A stretch of DNA of 64,000 bases, from assembly GCA_037176885.1 (NCBI GenBank), contig JAWWNJ010000085.1, forward strand, positions 434,001 to 498,000, read 5' to 3'. The position numbers and the translations under genes are program-made. Origin of the DNA: Favolaschia claudopus. Its lineage: Eukaryota > Basidiomycota > Agaricomycetes > Agaricales > Mycenaceae. Below the pieces are notes generated by a model. It searched no databases. It had not been told where the DNA came from and saw only the letters and a list, made by a program, of their open reading frames with translations. This document shows positions 27,423 to 39,130 of the stretch, in pieces (within the stretch, counting starts at the first letter, position 1; each line of letters starts with the position of its first letter).

Positions 27423-28229
27423 TCACCGTCTCAGCAGCCCAGCAGCTCGCAGCCGACCATCGAGCTTATATCTCCAGCTCTGGTAGATCCCATTCGCAGG
27501 GGAGGGCTGGTATTGACACAGCTCAAACAGGACCAGTTGCTCCTGGAAGCCAGCGTTCGGCCATATCTGGTCGCGTGCTGCTCATACGTGGTCAATTACA
27601 CCTGAGTCAAAACATAGGGACAGACATCTTACCCCTTCGAATCGTCTCTAAAGCTTTTGTCGCGTTCATGCGCTGAGACCACATCACTAGACAACGTTTG
27701 AGTCAACCAATGGCCGGTCGACCGAAAAGCTACTCACGATAAGCGGCAACTACGGCCGCACTGCGCGAGACACCCTATTATACTCATGGTTAACATAGGA
27801 GAACCACCTCAAACGTCAACAATACTTGCCTGAACGTCGTGAACCAAAATAGCGCCACCAGACCGCATCGCATGGTCAATAAATTGGCACGCCGAGGGGA
27901 GATGAATGAGAAGATCGGCATAGTCTACGTCCTCGATCGGGATTCGCATATGTTGTATCCCAGATTGCGGTAGTTCAGCGGGAATGGGGTCGGTGCAGAC
28001 AGATAAAACATGTGTGACCCGGCGCTCTGGGGACGGCGTCAGCTTAATCCAGCAGCAAACCAACCACAAAAAGAAAAGACCGACCTGTTAGGGACCGAGT
28101 CGAACGAGCAGCAACGAGGCTATAAAGCGGCCACAAGTAAGCGTCGACATCATCGTAACCTTATAAGGTTACTGACTTTCCCAAGTAGAGCTTGTTCTCG
28201 ATGATAGCATCTACGTTTTTCCAGACCAT
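27423..28229 (-). CDS. dual-specificity-phosphatase-like protein with Cys-to-Asp change (predicted pseudophosphatase)
   Basis: Six exons give 176 residues starting MVWKNVDAIIENKLYLGNLV, a compact DSP fold (DUSP12/YVH1-like catalytic part without the zinc-binding tail). Family features present are RRVTHVLSVC, the general-acid loop IPIEDVDYADLL, and the P-loop region followed by AAVVAAYLMWSQRM and GFQEQLVLFELCQYQPSP. In active enzymes the P-loop reads HCxxGxxRS; here it reads HDVQGVSRS. The codon at 27836-27838 is GAC (Asp), two base changes from TGC, while the Arg and Ser are kept. The intron after VQ (27778-27829) has a GC donor (gcaagt), the others GT-AG. Without the Cys nucleophile, phosphoester hydrolysis by the DSP mechanism is not possible, so a phosphate-binding or scaffolding role (as for STYX) is likely. 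A base-calling error would have to hit two adjacent bases. Confidence 0.85.
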
Positions 28230-29455
28230 GTTTGCTTAGGCTTTGAGTTGGGTCGTGAAAATTCTGGTACAAACCGTCGATCGAATCCATGCTCTTGTAC
28301 TGTTTAATTTTGGGGTGAAGTGTTCCGCCTCGTATCGTCTCTTGCGTCGGGCTCGTCCGCCTCCGAAGAACCATATTGCATTCGAGCAAATTACGCATCC
28401 AAAGGAGCTATGGCGGTGTCAGGTTCAAGGCAAGATTCATGGTCGAGATTAATGCGATGCCACACGCGGAGTAGAATCGAAATGCAAGAACAAGGACGAA
28501 CGACAATCTCTTTCAGGAATTGCCGCCGGTATGCACGTCCGGATGGTCAACTAGGCTATGGCTGTGTCATGTCGATCAGCGCGACCAGAGATTTTGCCAT
28601 GTGTGTTCCTGGACAAGTCCCTTTTCCGCGATGTTTTATTGAGGGTGGAACGAAAATGCTGCAAAGCGCCCGACCAAAGTAGATATCAGACAAGCAAGCA
28701 AGCATCAATCCCAACGTTACAGAAAATGAAGTTGGTTCAATTAGGCAAGTTCGGCTAACAAGGTACCCGGGCCGGTGGCGGACTCGTAAAAAAAAGTCGA
28801 TCTGGACGGTGAGTGGACCCATATTGACTTGCGGATGCGGAGCAGGTGGCGATGAAGAACAAGAAAAAACGAGGCCTCAGGAATAGCTTCAGCCGTTCTT
28901 TCTTGCAGCGGAGAGGTCGCAAATTGCAATCCAAATTAGTCGGTCCGCGCGCCGTGGTTCTCGCCAATTGTGCTGGATAGCTCGCATTCTTCGGAGACAG
29001 GTGAGTCATTCCAAGTAATGTTTTCCAATAAATCTCTGGGATTGAACAAGTCGAATGTTTTGTTGACCGCGGTTCAGAAAATATTTGAAAGGGTGATCAT
29101 AAAATTGCGAGATTAATTGTGGAGTGGCGAGAGCGCGAGGCGGAAAGAAATCCTTTGAGAACAATGGCCAGGAGTATAGAGTAAAACGGAGGATTGAAGA
29201 CGCCGCGCGCATTTGGCAGCATTTTCGTGTTAACGCGGTGACGGTGAAACGCAAGTGTCGCTTGACGGTGACGTATGGACGATCAAATCGACCAAACAAA
29301 CAGCAAACAATGGGTCCCAGGACCTACACGTTCTTACGTGACTGTTTCCTGGCTTGCTCTCTACCTCATTGTTTCCAGGCACTTGCGTGTACTGCGCTCA
29401 GTGCCCCCCACCATTTTCACTTTCTACTTTCTCATTGTCTGGCACATATTTTTGG
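28230..29455. other. divergent intergenic region
   Basis: About 1.2 kb between two outward-reading genes. Open frames of 60-120 codons on both strands lack conserved features. One (29275-29480, +) contains a hydrophobic run but leads out of frame into the next exon and probably belongs to the 5' leader of the small basic protein gene. Confidence 0.4.
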
Positions 29456-30027
29456 ATGAAGATAGAGTGGGCGTCTCATGTATGTCCTTATGTTCTCATT
29501 TACTTCCGCGGCCGCAGAACAGCCAAAATAATTGAAACTTGTGTAGTTCCGGAGCGACGGGTCGAGGCGGAATCCTCCCCCCTCCACCATGCATGGCTGG
29601 TTGGCCAAGATGAGGGGGACGCTACTCGGTAACGAAGATCTACGGAGCAAGGTATGTAGTGGGCGCCCGCAACCCACATCGAAATCTCTTGCGGATGTTG
29701 AGGCTCTGTTATCAGGGAATGCAGGAGATGCGTGCTGCTCGACGTTACAAGCAGGACAAGCGGTCGAGGCCGAAACCCAAGAGCAAATCCATTGCACGTC
29801 GGGACACCGGACCATCGCATCTGTTTGGGTCGCTCAGCCCGAAACCTTCCCAGTCGCACCGTCCTCCGCAATATCGTTCGACGAGTACCCATCGGGTAGT
29901 TGGCAGACCCCCTCCGCGCAGGGCGTCGCACCAATCGTCCCATCGTTCGGGAGGGAGCTCGAGGCAGCCAACCCCTTCTCGTCAGTCATCCAAACCCACC
30001 CCGCGTCGCCGCGACAGTGCTCGGTAA
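29456..30027 (+). CDS. small basic protein, function unknown
   Basis: Three exons give about 146 residues: MKIEWASH, then FRSDGSRRNPPPSTMHGW..GNEDLRSK, then GMQEMRAARRYKQDKRSRPK and a low-complexity tail rich in Ser, Arg, Pro and His ending RRRDSAR. Introns start gtatgt in both cases and end gtgtag and tatcag. The N-terminal half looks like a folded or helical unit with conserved-style residues; the C-terminal half is disordered and strongly positive. No family was recognised. The start could also be the Met of MHGW in exon 2. The frame through all three exons is the main support. Confidence 0.55.
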
Positions 30028-30215
30028 TGCGGGCGCATATGTACACCTTAGTTGATCTTGTACACTACTCGACTTTTTATCTTGGGGTTTTATAGGTGAG
30101 GTTATGTATTTCTCAGTTGTAGACAGTACTATTTGTATCAGAATTGGATTTGTACTTTTGTTTCGATAATACAATGGAATGTAGAGCAATACAAGATATA
30201 CAACGACCGAGTCCT

Positions 30216-30772
30216 TCAGAAATCCAAGTAATCCCTCCCCGCACCCCAGCCCACTGGACCTCCCCCATAGGGATCCGTTTCCATTGCACCAGCGGTAACC
30301 GCACCTCCCCCGCTCTCACCATCCTTGAAGGAGAATTCGCGACGGAATTTACCTTCAAGCGCACTGAGCGTAGCAATGAGTCGTGACGCCGCTGCCTCAA
30401 GGGCCGCCGCTGGAGTTATTGTGCCGTCGGTTTGGATCTTCAACAGGAAATGCGGATGCAAGGGATGGGGGGCTTTGTAGCCAGCGAAGAGGACGTTAGG
30501 GGAGGCGAGCAGTTGACTGAGGCAGAGTCAGTGAGCATGGTCAACGAATAACTACTGGGAAGTGAGTGCTTACGCTCGTAACATGTTACCGAGAGTATGG
30601 TCCTGTTTGACGACCTTGAACGTCGCGGCATTGGGAATTTTGGTATCCTCCGTCACTTCGAGACTTGAAGTCGATGTCACTTCAGTGGTATCCCGGGCAG
30701 AAGAAGAGGCATGACGCACGCCTTCTCGCCGTCTTCGAGGACGAAAAGCTCGTGTCGGTTCGGTGCATTCAT
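30216..30772 (-). CDS. RPB11: DNA-directed RNA polymerase II subunit RPB11
   Basis: Alpha-like small core subunit that pairs with RPB3 during Pol II assembly. The start MNAPNRHELFVLEDGEKA is followed by DTKIPNAATFKVVKQDHTLG, then NMLRAQLLASPNVLFAGYKA and PHPLHPHFLLKIQTDGTITP, which are the family's dimerisation and fold landmarks. The C-terminal helix AAASRLIATLSALEGKFRRE follows. A Gly-rich extension of about 30 residues ends GAGRDYLDF, longer than in typical RPB11. There are two introns (near 30665-30720 and 30520-30575). The gene is intact. Confidence 0.92.
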
Positions 30773-32673
30773 GGTCGAGGTGTCAGATCAAGGCCACAGT
30801 GTCTGGTTCAGTGTAAGTAAGTGTGCCAGAAAGAAGAATAGGAAACGAAGATCGGTGAAGAGGGATCATAAAGCCATGCATTAAAAGGTCTCATCGCTGA
30901 GCGCTCGAGAGAAATACACATAACAAAGATGTGGTTTGAATCATTTGTGTCCATAGCAAAGACAAGCCCAGTAACAACACTTACCAGTCTCCCTCAAAAT
31001 GTCACTCTCAGTCACCTAGAAAAAGTTCACAGTCAGCTTTACAGCTCATTCAACACCAAGACACGAAAAAAAAGTCAGCAAAATAAGATGCGTTCAAGCG
31101 CGTGCGCGTCACCGACAATAAATATACAACATCATGCGAGGGGCTAGGAAAAACGCGTACCTGTGGTGGAGGGAGGAAGTCAACTGGAAAAAGATGAGTC
31201 AGCAGTGATTGATCTGATGTTTAAGTTTATAGCCACTGATTGACATGTCTCGAAATGGTAATTTTAAACTCAACTTGAACTTCTATATAGCGGACTCCTT
31301 GCTGCAGCTTCGTTTTTGCCTTATCAGCGTAAATTTTGTCTGATATGATGGGAGGGAATTCTCTGCAGGCGCATCATGCAATTTTTCAAACGACACTTTC
31401 GCGTTTGGCAGTTCACCGTACTTTTCAGAAGTTTTGTATGGCTACGAGAGCCTGAACGCGACATACTCGAAGCTTGTTTTTACTCGGTCATTGTCTTCGA
31501 GAATTGCTCTACTACTGCGTCACCTGAGGTCTAGTAGAACATGAAAATGGTCTTCGAATCTCTTGCTGGTTGTATAGTAGGTTGGCAATGGCCGCTTGTT
31601 TAGCGCTTAGCTTTCATCCCACAAACATGTCTATCTGCTTGTCTGACATTCAAAATGCCTTTCCATTTCCTGGCACATAACTTGTCCATCTCAATCCTCG
31701 GCCAGTGCGAACAAACTCCGAGAGCCACAAGAGCACCGAGTCAATATCATCTAGAGCCAGGGAAGTAATTGTCACGGCCCTTTCTCTCCGCTTATCCAAA
31801 TCGCCAGTCAACACGCTCTTATCTTAATGCACCCTATAAATGGAAAAATATCATTTCCTGCCCAACGAATTCCTTCCATTCTCCCGTCGCTGCAATAATC
31901 TATCACTTCTCGGTCCTACAGACAGATCCGCCTCTTCAATGTAATGTACTAAACAAATCCCACAATTTCCGAGACATACGGCGAAAAACATATGGACGCA
32001 CTTCGCTCTCCTTCTCCATGTCAACGACAGCAATTGCAATTCCGAGTCTGTCGTCCCAACTTGAACTTGTGTATTCAATTATGGCATCGCCTCGACCCGA
32101 CCGATGTCTTCGTAGATCCAAAACCCAGATAAGGTGGATGCCGATCCTCCTGTCATCATGACGCCCTTGGACTGGAAGTCTCAAACTTAATTTTGGCACT
32201 GCGTTTCTCAAGCCCACACTGTCATCATAGCTTTGACACGAAGCTCGGTATCTTACTATGGGCCCTTGGCGCTTCATGTCTGCCAGAAAATTCACCGACT
32301 GACTCTGCTTGGCAAGCGCCCTTGCGGGGATTGGCATAGATGTTGAAATGTTTTGGTTTCGTACCGCGCGGACGCCCTCCGCGTCTGCCGGATTATAGAA
32401 ACGAATTATACAGCATCGACTTGAAGCGCGTCTTCTCACAAATACCCAGTGTACTGTGTCGCGTGCAGCTGTTTCGTATCTATTGAACCCCGAGCGTCGA
32501 GCGCCATTCCGTTCGGAAGCGACATCATTCATCTTCACAACTACGCCTAGAGAATGATCCGTCAAATGTGCTGAAGAGTTTCTAGAAATGTATCCGTGCG
32601 GCAAAAAATGATTGTGTTTAATGTAAGACTGCGCTGTCTGTATCCATCCACCCGGTCCGTTCCCCCCCTCAAA
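30773..32673. other. long intergenic stretch with one doubtful ORF
   Basis: About 1.9 kb between RPB11 (start) and the end of the Lys-rich nuclear protein gene. Apart from the doubtful open frame listed at 31936-32532, I see no domain, RNA gene or repeat. The part next to 30773 must contain the RPB11 promoter. Confidence 0.4.
31936..32532 (-). CDS. doubtful 198-codon ORF, unrecognised
   Basis: Single open frame from ATG 32532 (MNDVASERNGARRSGFNRYE) to a stop at 31936; the frame is open a further 24 codons upstream without ATG. The composition is Arg- and Ser-rich with little hydrophobic patterning and no recognised motif. It stands alone in a long gene-poor stretch. It may be a chance frame, an antisense reading or a young gene. 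Confidence 0.2.
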   Translation of the reverse strand: MNDVASERNGARRSGFNRYETAARDTVHWVFVRRRASSRCCIIRFYNPADAEGVRAVRNQNISTSMPIPARALAKQSQSVNFLADMKRQGPIVRYRASCQSYDDSVGLRNAVPKLSLRLPVQGRHDDRRIGIHLIWVLDLRRHRSGRGDAIIEYTSSSWDDRLGIAIAVVDMEKESEVRPYVFRRMSRKLWDLFSTLH

Positions 32674-33764
32674 TCAAACTTGCATCCCAAGCTTTGCTCC
32701 TCCCAGTGAATTCTTCTTCTTCTTCCTCTTTCGCCGTTTCTTCTTCGACGGACTTGTCGCGTTCTGCTCCCTGTCGTCCTCGCCGTCCGATTCAGATCCT
32801 GAGGGCGGTGGGCCGGTGAGGTTCAGTAATGGGCCTTTGAGTAACGGACTGTGTTTCCGCTCGCGGGTGGGGGATACTGGAGAGGCAGGGGTGCTCTCGG
32901 TGATGAGAGAGATGTCGATGGGCTCTGTTGTTGGCGGTGGTGAGTCTATAACGGGAAGGTTCAGGATATGAAAGCAATGGGTGTTCCAAGCTTGGCTTAC
33001 CTCTATTGTTGCCCAGATTGGAGGTAGTTGGGGCGTTGACGGGCGCGTCTATATCCATAAGAGAGTCTTTGCTTTGCCCGGCTTGGGAGGCAGACTCAGT
33101 TAGAGGAATTTTATTCTTGTGTTTTTTCTTCCTGCGTTTCGAAGGCGAAACAAGTGGGGAAGCCGAGTCAGGAATAGTAGTCCGTAGTCCATCCTCCTCC
33201 GGTTTTACATCCGTCTCTATGGCACTTGCCTTGTCCGCATTTTTTGGGAACGGTAGACGTGGAGGTGGAGGAGTCGAAGGTTTAGATACAACCTCTTTGT
33301 CTTTTTTCTTCTTACTCCGAGCCTCGAATGGGTCTAATCTGGCTTTTTTCTTGTGAGAAGCCCCCCTGGAGTCTTCCTCAGCATCAGAGTGCTGCTGCTT
33401 CTGCTGCTTTGAGCTACCCGGCTCATTATCCTCTTCTCTTCCGCGTTTATTATTACCCTTTCCGGTCAAACGCGCTTTCAGCCTCTCAGTATCGCGCGAT
33501 GAGCTGGCTACTGTCTCCGGAACCGCTGCGCCAACGCCCAACCTGAATATCTCAGCACCGGGAAAGAGCTGAATATTTATTTGGCGCGTAATACCTGGGC
33601 GGGCGGCGCATGTTGTCTTTGATTTCAGCTTCTATTAGAGCGCGGGTTGAGTTTTTGGTTGGTTTATTTGAGGGTTTTACCCATGAGGAGACTAGATTTT
33701 GGGTGTAGGCTAGGGAGAGGTCGATTTGGGCTTGGAGGGTCTCAATGTCGATGTCCTCCTCCAT
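32674..33764 (-). CDS. Lys-rich nuclear protein, DUF3245-like
   Basis: Three exons. The N-terminus MEEDIDIETLQAQIDLSLAY and TQNLVSSWVKPS leads via an intron to the conserved RRPPRLGVGAAVPET block, which resembles the fungal DUF3245 family (uncharacterised). Long Lys/Ser/Pro-rich disordered stretches follow, with basic nuclear-localisation-like clusters (KRRKKKHKNK, KKKRRKRKKKK) and a final conserved-looking SLGGAKLGMQV. The introns (near 33545-33598 and 32945-33001) are canonical. The start codon lies in a CCATGG palindrome where the other strand also offers an ATG in the frame of the adjacent Gemin2-like gene. A nuclear location is inferred from the basic runs; the role is unknown. Confidence 0.8.
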
Positions 33765-33873
33765 GGTTGGAGGAAAGGAGCGTGTGAAACAGGATCACGG
33801 CATCGTCGCGTCTTGCACTTTTACCACCACCACCAGCAGCTTGCGGCAAGCCATCCTCACCAGTTGCGACGCT
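33765..33873. promoter_or_regulatory. 109-bp bidirectional promoter / 5' region
   Basis: Separates the start of the Lys-rich protein gene (-) from the preferred start of the Gemin2-like gene (+). In-frame upstream ATGs for the latter at 33745 and 33763 would make the two coding regions touch or overlap. Confidence 0.4.
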
Positions 33874-35078
33874 ATGCTCGACACGTGGGACGATGATGAG
33901 GAGGACGTCTCTATGGGGCGACAGATTCTTCCCGTCGCTAATCTTCCAGCGGATTTTGAAGGAGTTCCAGAAGATGGAATGCAATATCTCTTCACCGTTC
34001 GGTAAACGATTATTCCACCTTACTCTCCTACATTGAACTAACCAATTAATTATTTCAGACGCGACGCGCGCCATCTCCCCCACGTAACCCGAGTCCCAAA
34101 CCCGTACGAAATCCCAGACCGGCTTCCTCCTCCTCCGTCGAGCGATGATATTTTGCCTCCAGCAGCTCATCCGGAGCTCCCTACTCCTGAATGGCGTACT
34201 TCCCTCGAGACGCGGTTTCGGAATTTTCGAAAGGTATCTAGTTGCATTTATTTCAATTCGATACTGAACCTCAAGACTCTGAGTAGAACTTTGACCAACC
34301 CTCGATACACGTCTCCCAACCAGCTCGTAGCGCCAGCGCCAACCTCCTACCAGACCACAAAGAACGTGACTGTTGGTGGGCTTTTGTTTCGGGGCGGCCC
34401 AGGGAGGAATGGGATCCGCCGAAGAAGACGAAGAAGAAGGGGCAGAATAAATTTGAGTTTGGTACTATGCGGGGGTTTTCGGAAGATAAAATGGATGAAG
34501 ATGCGTCGACGTCTGCTAGCCCCTCCGGCACGCGGGAGGCTTCAATCGACGAACCTCAGCCTACGCCGGGTGTAACAGATCCCACTACTCTACTCCCCAC
34601 TGCGCCGCCGGTCTACACGCCACAGGAACCGACCCCTTCGCTCTTACGACTCATTGATCAGGTAGTCTTTATATTCTTACCTGCTAAGCGCTGCCGATTT
34701 TCTGACAATTTTGCTTCGCGATTGTAGCGAATGGCGCTCCACCTACTAATGTACTTTACCTACTGGGCCAACCTGCACCTACAACCAGGAAAGCGCTTGC
34801 ATGTAACACAAACCCACGCCCGCTGGACATTCTTCCTTCTGTCGCGCGTGGAGGATCACATCTCGGCAGACGACATGCACATGTTGCGGAATCTCGCTCG
34901 CGCATACCTTGCTTTGTTGAAGAGTCTGCTGTTGGGTTCGCGTTCGAAAGAGCGCGCGAGCGAGGAGGATGTTGACCCGAGGAGCTGCTGGTTGATTATT
35001 TCGACTGTCGTTGGTGTTTGGGGACAGAGAGACCTTTGGATGGAAGCCGAAGAGGTCATGAATTCTCAAAAACGATAG
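33874..35078 (+). CDS. Gemin2/SIP1-like protein (SMN complex, spliceosomal snRNP assembly)
   Basis: Gemin2 (yeast Brr1) holds the Sm pentamer during snRNP core assembly. The preferred start MLDTWDDDEEDVSMGRQILP leads directly into the conserved LPADFEGVPEDGMQYLFTVR and RRDARHLPHVTRV (Sm-contacting N-terminal arm). WRTSLETRFRNFRKNFDQPS, WWAFVSGRPREEWDPPK, an acidic linker, then the helical domain LLRLIDQRMALHLLMYFTYW and TQTHARWTFFLLSRVEDHIS follow, with CWLIISTVVGVWGQRDLW near the end. Three introns (34003-34059, 34235-34284, 34662-34727) are GT-AG. The frame is open upstream to ATGs at 33763 and 33745, but that part is Thr-rich and unconserved. Intron-rich genomes like this one keep Gemin2, consistent with the host. 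Confidence 0.88.
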
Positions 35079-35399
35079 CAAAATGTATTGTAAAGGTTGA
35101 ATTTCTGTTGGCTGCATGTTCCAGCCTGGTTGTTTGTTGAATTTCTGGTATCCGGGAGACGAAATCTATGAACTCCAGAAATTCTAGTTCCAGTGAGGCG
35201 TATTGTAACGATTTAGTTTCGTTCTGTGTCTAAGGCTAAGTAGCAGTTGGCGAGCAGCAGGCGATCGCGAGCAGTCTAGAGTTTGAACAGAAGAAAGTTG
35301 TCGGCCGATTTTGTGCCGATCTACGGCGAACACAAAATTGACAAAAGCCACACTTGTTCCCGTCCCTCATCTCGTTCCCCCCACGCTCCTTTGCACAAA
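35079..35399 (+). promoter_or_regulatory. upstream region of the KNH-type gene
   Basis: About 320 bases between same-strand genes; contains the Gemin2 transcript end and the promoter of the next gene. The 50 bases before the ATG are very pyrimidine-rich. Confidence 0.4.
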
Positions 35400-36112
35400 A
35401 TGTTCTCCCCCCTCGTCGTCCTCGCCGCCTTCGCCGCCTCCGTCTCCGCCATTACCATCATCTCCCCCAACCCCAGCCAAGGTTGGACGAACGACGGCGC
35501 CCAGTCCATTACCTGGCAGGCAGTCGACTCCGATCCCAAGAACTTCACTATCCTCTTGTTGGTGGGTCACAGCAGCTGTTCTTTTTCATTCGGTGATTCA
35601 CCCAAATACTTAGAACGACGCCACGAATGTCGCCCCTGTTCCCCAGCAACTCGCCGCACTCGTGGTGACCTCCCTGAACAAGGTAAATTTCAAGGGTATT
35701 ATATCTTGACAATAGTGTCTAAACCTAAGCAGATCGACGTCAACCCCCCCGCAACTGGATGGCCCGCTCCCGGAACCAAGTATCGCATCAAATTCGTGGC
35801 CGATGCTGAGCACCTCAACTCGCAGCTCTGCCAATCCGACGAATTCGCTATCCGCGCTCCCGCACTCTCTTCCGGCTCTTCCACCCTCCCTTCCACGTAC
35901 GTCCACCTCTCAATCCAAGAACCCCAGCTAACCCTATCCACAGCCCCGTCTTACCTCCGACCTCTCCCGGTGCTTCTCAGCCCACCGATGGAACGCCCTC
36001 GGACAGCGGTGCCCCGACTCCCACCAACTCCGGTGCAGTTCCCGGCATGAGCGTGCAAACAGGTCTTGTCGGTGCATTGGTGGTGTTGGGCGCGTTCTTA
36101 GCTCAATTTTGA
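35400..36112 (+). CDS. KNH1/Kre9-type GPI-anchored cell-wall protein
   Basis: Short secreted protein. The signal peptide MFSPLVVLAAFAASVSA is followed by ITIISPNPSQGWTNDGAQSI and TWQAVDSDPKNFTILLL, which fit the N-terminal Ig-like domain of the Ser-Thr-rich GPI-anchored family related to Kre9/Knh1 (beta-1,6-glucan assembly). PAPGTKYRIKFVADAEHLNS and the closing ICQSDEFAIR-like stretch (here LCQSDEFAIR) follow. A Ser/Thr/Pro linker precedes a C-terminal hydrophobic tail (TGLVGALVVLGAFLAQF) suited to GPI attachment. Three introns are canonical. Direct enzymatic activity is not expected for this family. Confidence 0.85.
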
Positions 36113-36347
36113 TACCATACCTCTTTTTTTGTCGGGCTTATTGAACGCTTTCTACTGGTAATATCCTAGTATCCTTGTTCCCGGACTACATCGAGTACTA
36201 TATATGTACTGTCCTTCCGCGCAAATTCGAAACGCAGAAGAGGGAGAGAAGGAATAGAGAAATTTTCGAAATTCACATGATCGCGTTTTGAGTTCGCTCG
36301 GTAAGCGCATCTCGCACTTACTTTCGTCCGCCTCACTGTCCGCCTCG

Positions 36348-37519
<1,172 letters not shown>

Positions 37520-37580
37520 AATTCAAAGATACGAGGTAGTACAACAACAGTGTAAGTATGTATGTAATATTATCGCAGAG

Positions 37581-38940
37581 CTAGACCAAATTGAACAACG
37601 ACAATGCATTACCACCGCGTACACCGTCTTTGTCTGACGAACTCCAACCATACACAGCATCTATGGCTCGCAGATTTTCTACCACACTAGGCCATTTGTC
37701 AGTCCCCTTCAGCGGCGGGAAGAACGGATGGTCCGTCCCAAACAGCATCCTCCCGCTGCCCAACCCGCGTTCGAATGTCGCGGTTGCGGGTACGGAGGTA
37801 TTGTTTTCGTAGTGCTTCGCGCGCGAGACCACGTCGCTGACGAAGCCTAGCTCTTCGGGGCCGTAGGCTACGGCGTCAAAGTATAGCTTTCCGAGGTAAT
37901 ATCGCGCGTCGTGATTTAGTCGCGACGCGACGACGGGATCGTGCTCGATGCATGATGCCAGCCGAGACGAAAGCTGAGGGAGCACGCCGCCTGAATGCGC
38001 CAGCAAGAGACGCAGGGCGGGGAAGCGGTCAAATACGCCAGCGAGGATGAGACGTGTCGTTGCCTACATCCGTGTTGTCAACAAACATGAAGATAAGTAG
38101 ACCAGGATGTATTCAACCCACAATAGTCGTTTCAAACGGGAATCCAAGAGCCAAAGGCAGAACATGCCCATTATCTTTCTCCCCCCATTGTCCTTCGATC
38201 GAGTAATGAGGATGCAGAAACACTACAAGACCCGTCCGCTCCAGCGCAGCCCACACAGGATCAAGCGCCTCATCATCCAATCCTTTCCCAACCCCACGCG
38301 TTCCCATAATAATTCCTTTCAAATACGAAAGTTTAGATATCTGTTCGATTGCCTCCAACAGAGCAGTAGTTGATATCCCAGGAACAAGAGGCAGCATGCC
38401 GAAGCCATAGAGACGTTTCAGAGATGGAGTTAGAGACGGCGAGTCGGCGCAGTATTGTTCTAGATCTTCGTTTAGTTGTGCTGCCATAGGTTCCGCCTCC
38501 GAGGCGGGTAGGAAATCAAGCCATGGATTTGCTGAGCTGTGAGTGCCCCGATATCAGAAGTGCATCGTAGCGACGCGCGTGGGGGTTTAACCTGACCACC
38601 GACAAGTCAATCCCGTGTCGGTCCATGAATTTCAGTTTTTCGTCTCTATCCCAATATTGAGGACCGACGGGACGTCCGGTATCATGGTCCAGAATGATCA
38701 GTCTGCATCGTTTCAACACAGAGAAGAACGCCTGAGGAAAGAATGATTTACTTGTCGTCCGGTTTGCCATCGCGCGTTGCGGTGAGAATACGAGGAACAG
38801 TGGTTCGGGATCGCAGTAGAGCAGCATAGCTTGCAAAACGCGTCAAATCGCGAGACGATACCAGAACTTAGACCAGTGCCGTACCGCGGTAGGTATACAT
38901 GAGTGTGAATATCGACTAGCCGCGACCCCAGTGAGGCCAT
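37581..38940 (-). CDS. ACMSD-type amidohydrolase (decarboxylase; ACMSD or uracil-5-carboxylate decarboxylase-like)
   Basis: Metal-dependent TIM-barrel decarboxylase. The start MASLGSRLVDIHTHVYLPR carries the HxH metal site. GRPVGPQYWDRDEKLKFMD and RHGIDLSVVSSANPWLDF come next, then LKGIIMGTRGVGKGLDDEAL, VVFLHPHYSIEG (metal/substrate His) and GHVLPLALGFPFETTIATTR. LLAHSGGVLPQLSSRLASCI, KLYFDAVAYGPEEL and MLFGTDHPFFPPLKGTDKWP with the catalytic Asp complete the core. Five introns can be placed. The sequence fits the fungal branch that includes uracil-5-carboxylate (isoorotate) decarboxylases at least as well as ACMSD proper, so the substrate stays open. The position next to quinolinate phosphoribosyltransferase favours a kynurenine-branch role by context only. 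Confidence 0.85.
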
Positions 38941-39130
38941 GAACGCAACCTGAGAAATTGTCAGCACCGCCACTAACACAACGCCAGTCGCTCGAAAAGG
39001 AAGGAGGCGATACTGTATGGCATGGCAAGAACTTGGATAGCAATGGTAATAAATACATATGACGCGTGAGTACGGTAGGTATGCAGATAAAAGTACACAT
39101 GCTTCGAAGATTTGTTTGTTCGCTTGCTTA

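Noticed and set aside
29275..29480. Membrane-like start MDDQIDQTNSK for the small basic protein
   Set aside because: Its frame does not match exon 2 through the gtatgt donor; the ATG at 29456 does.
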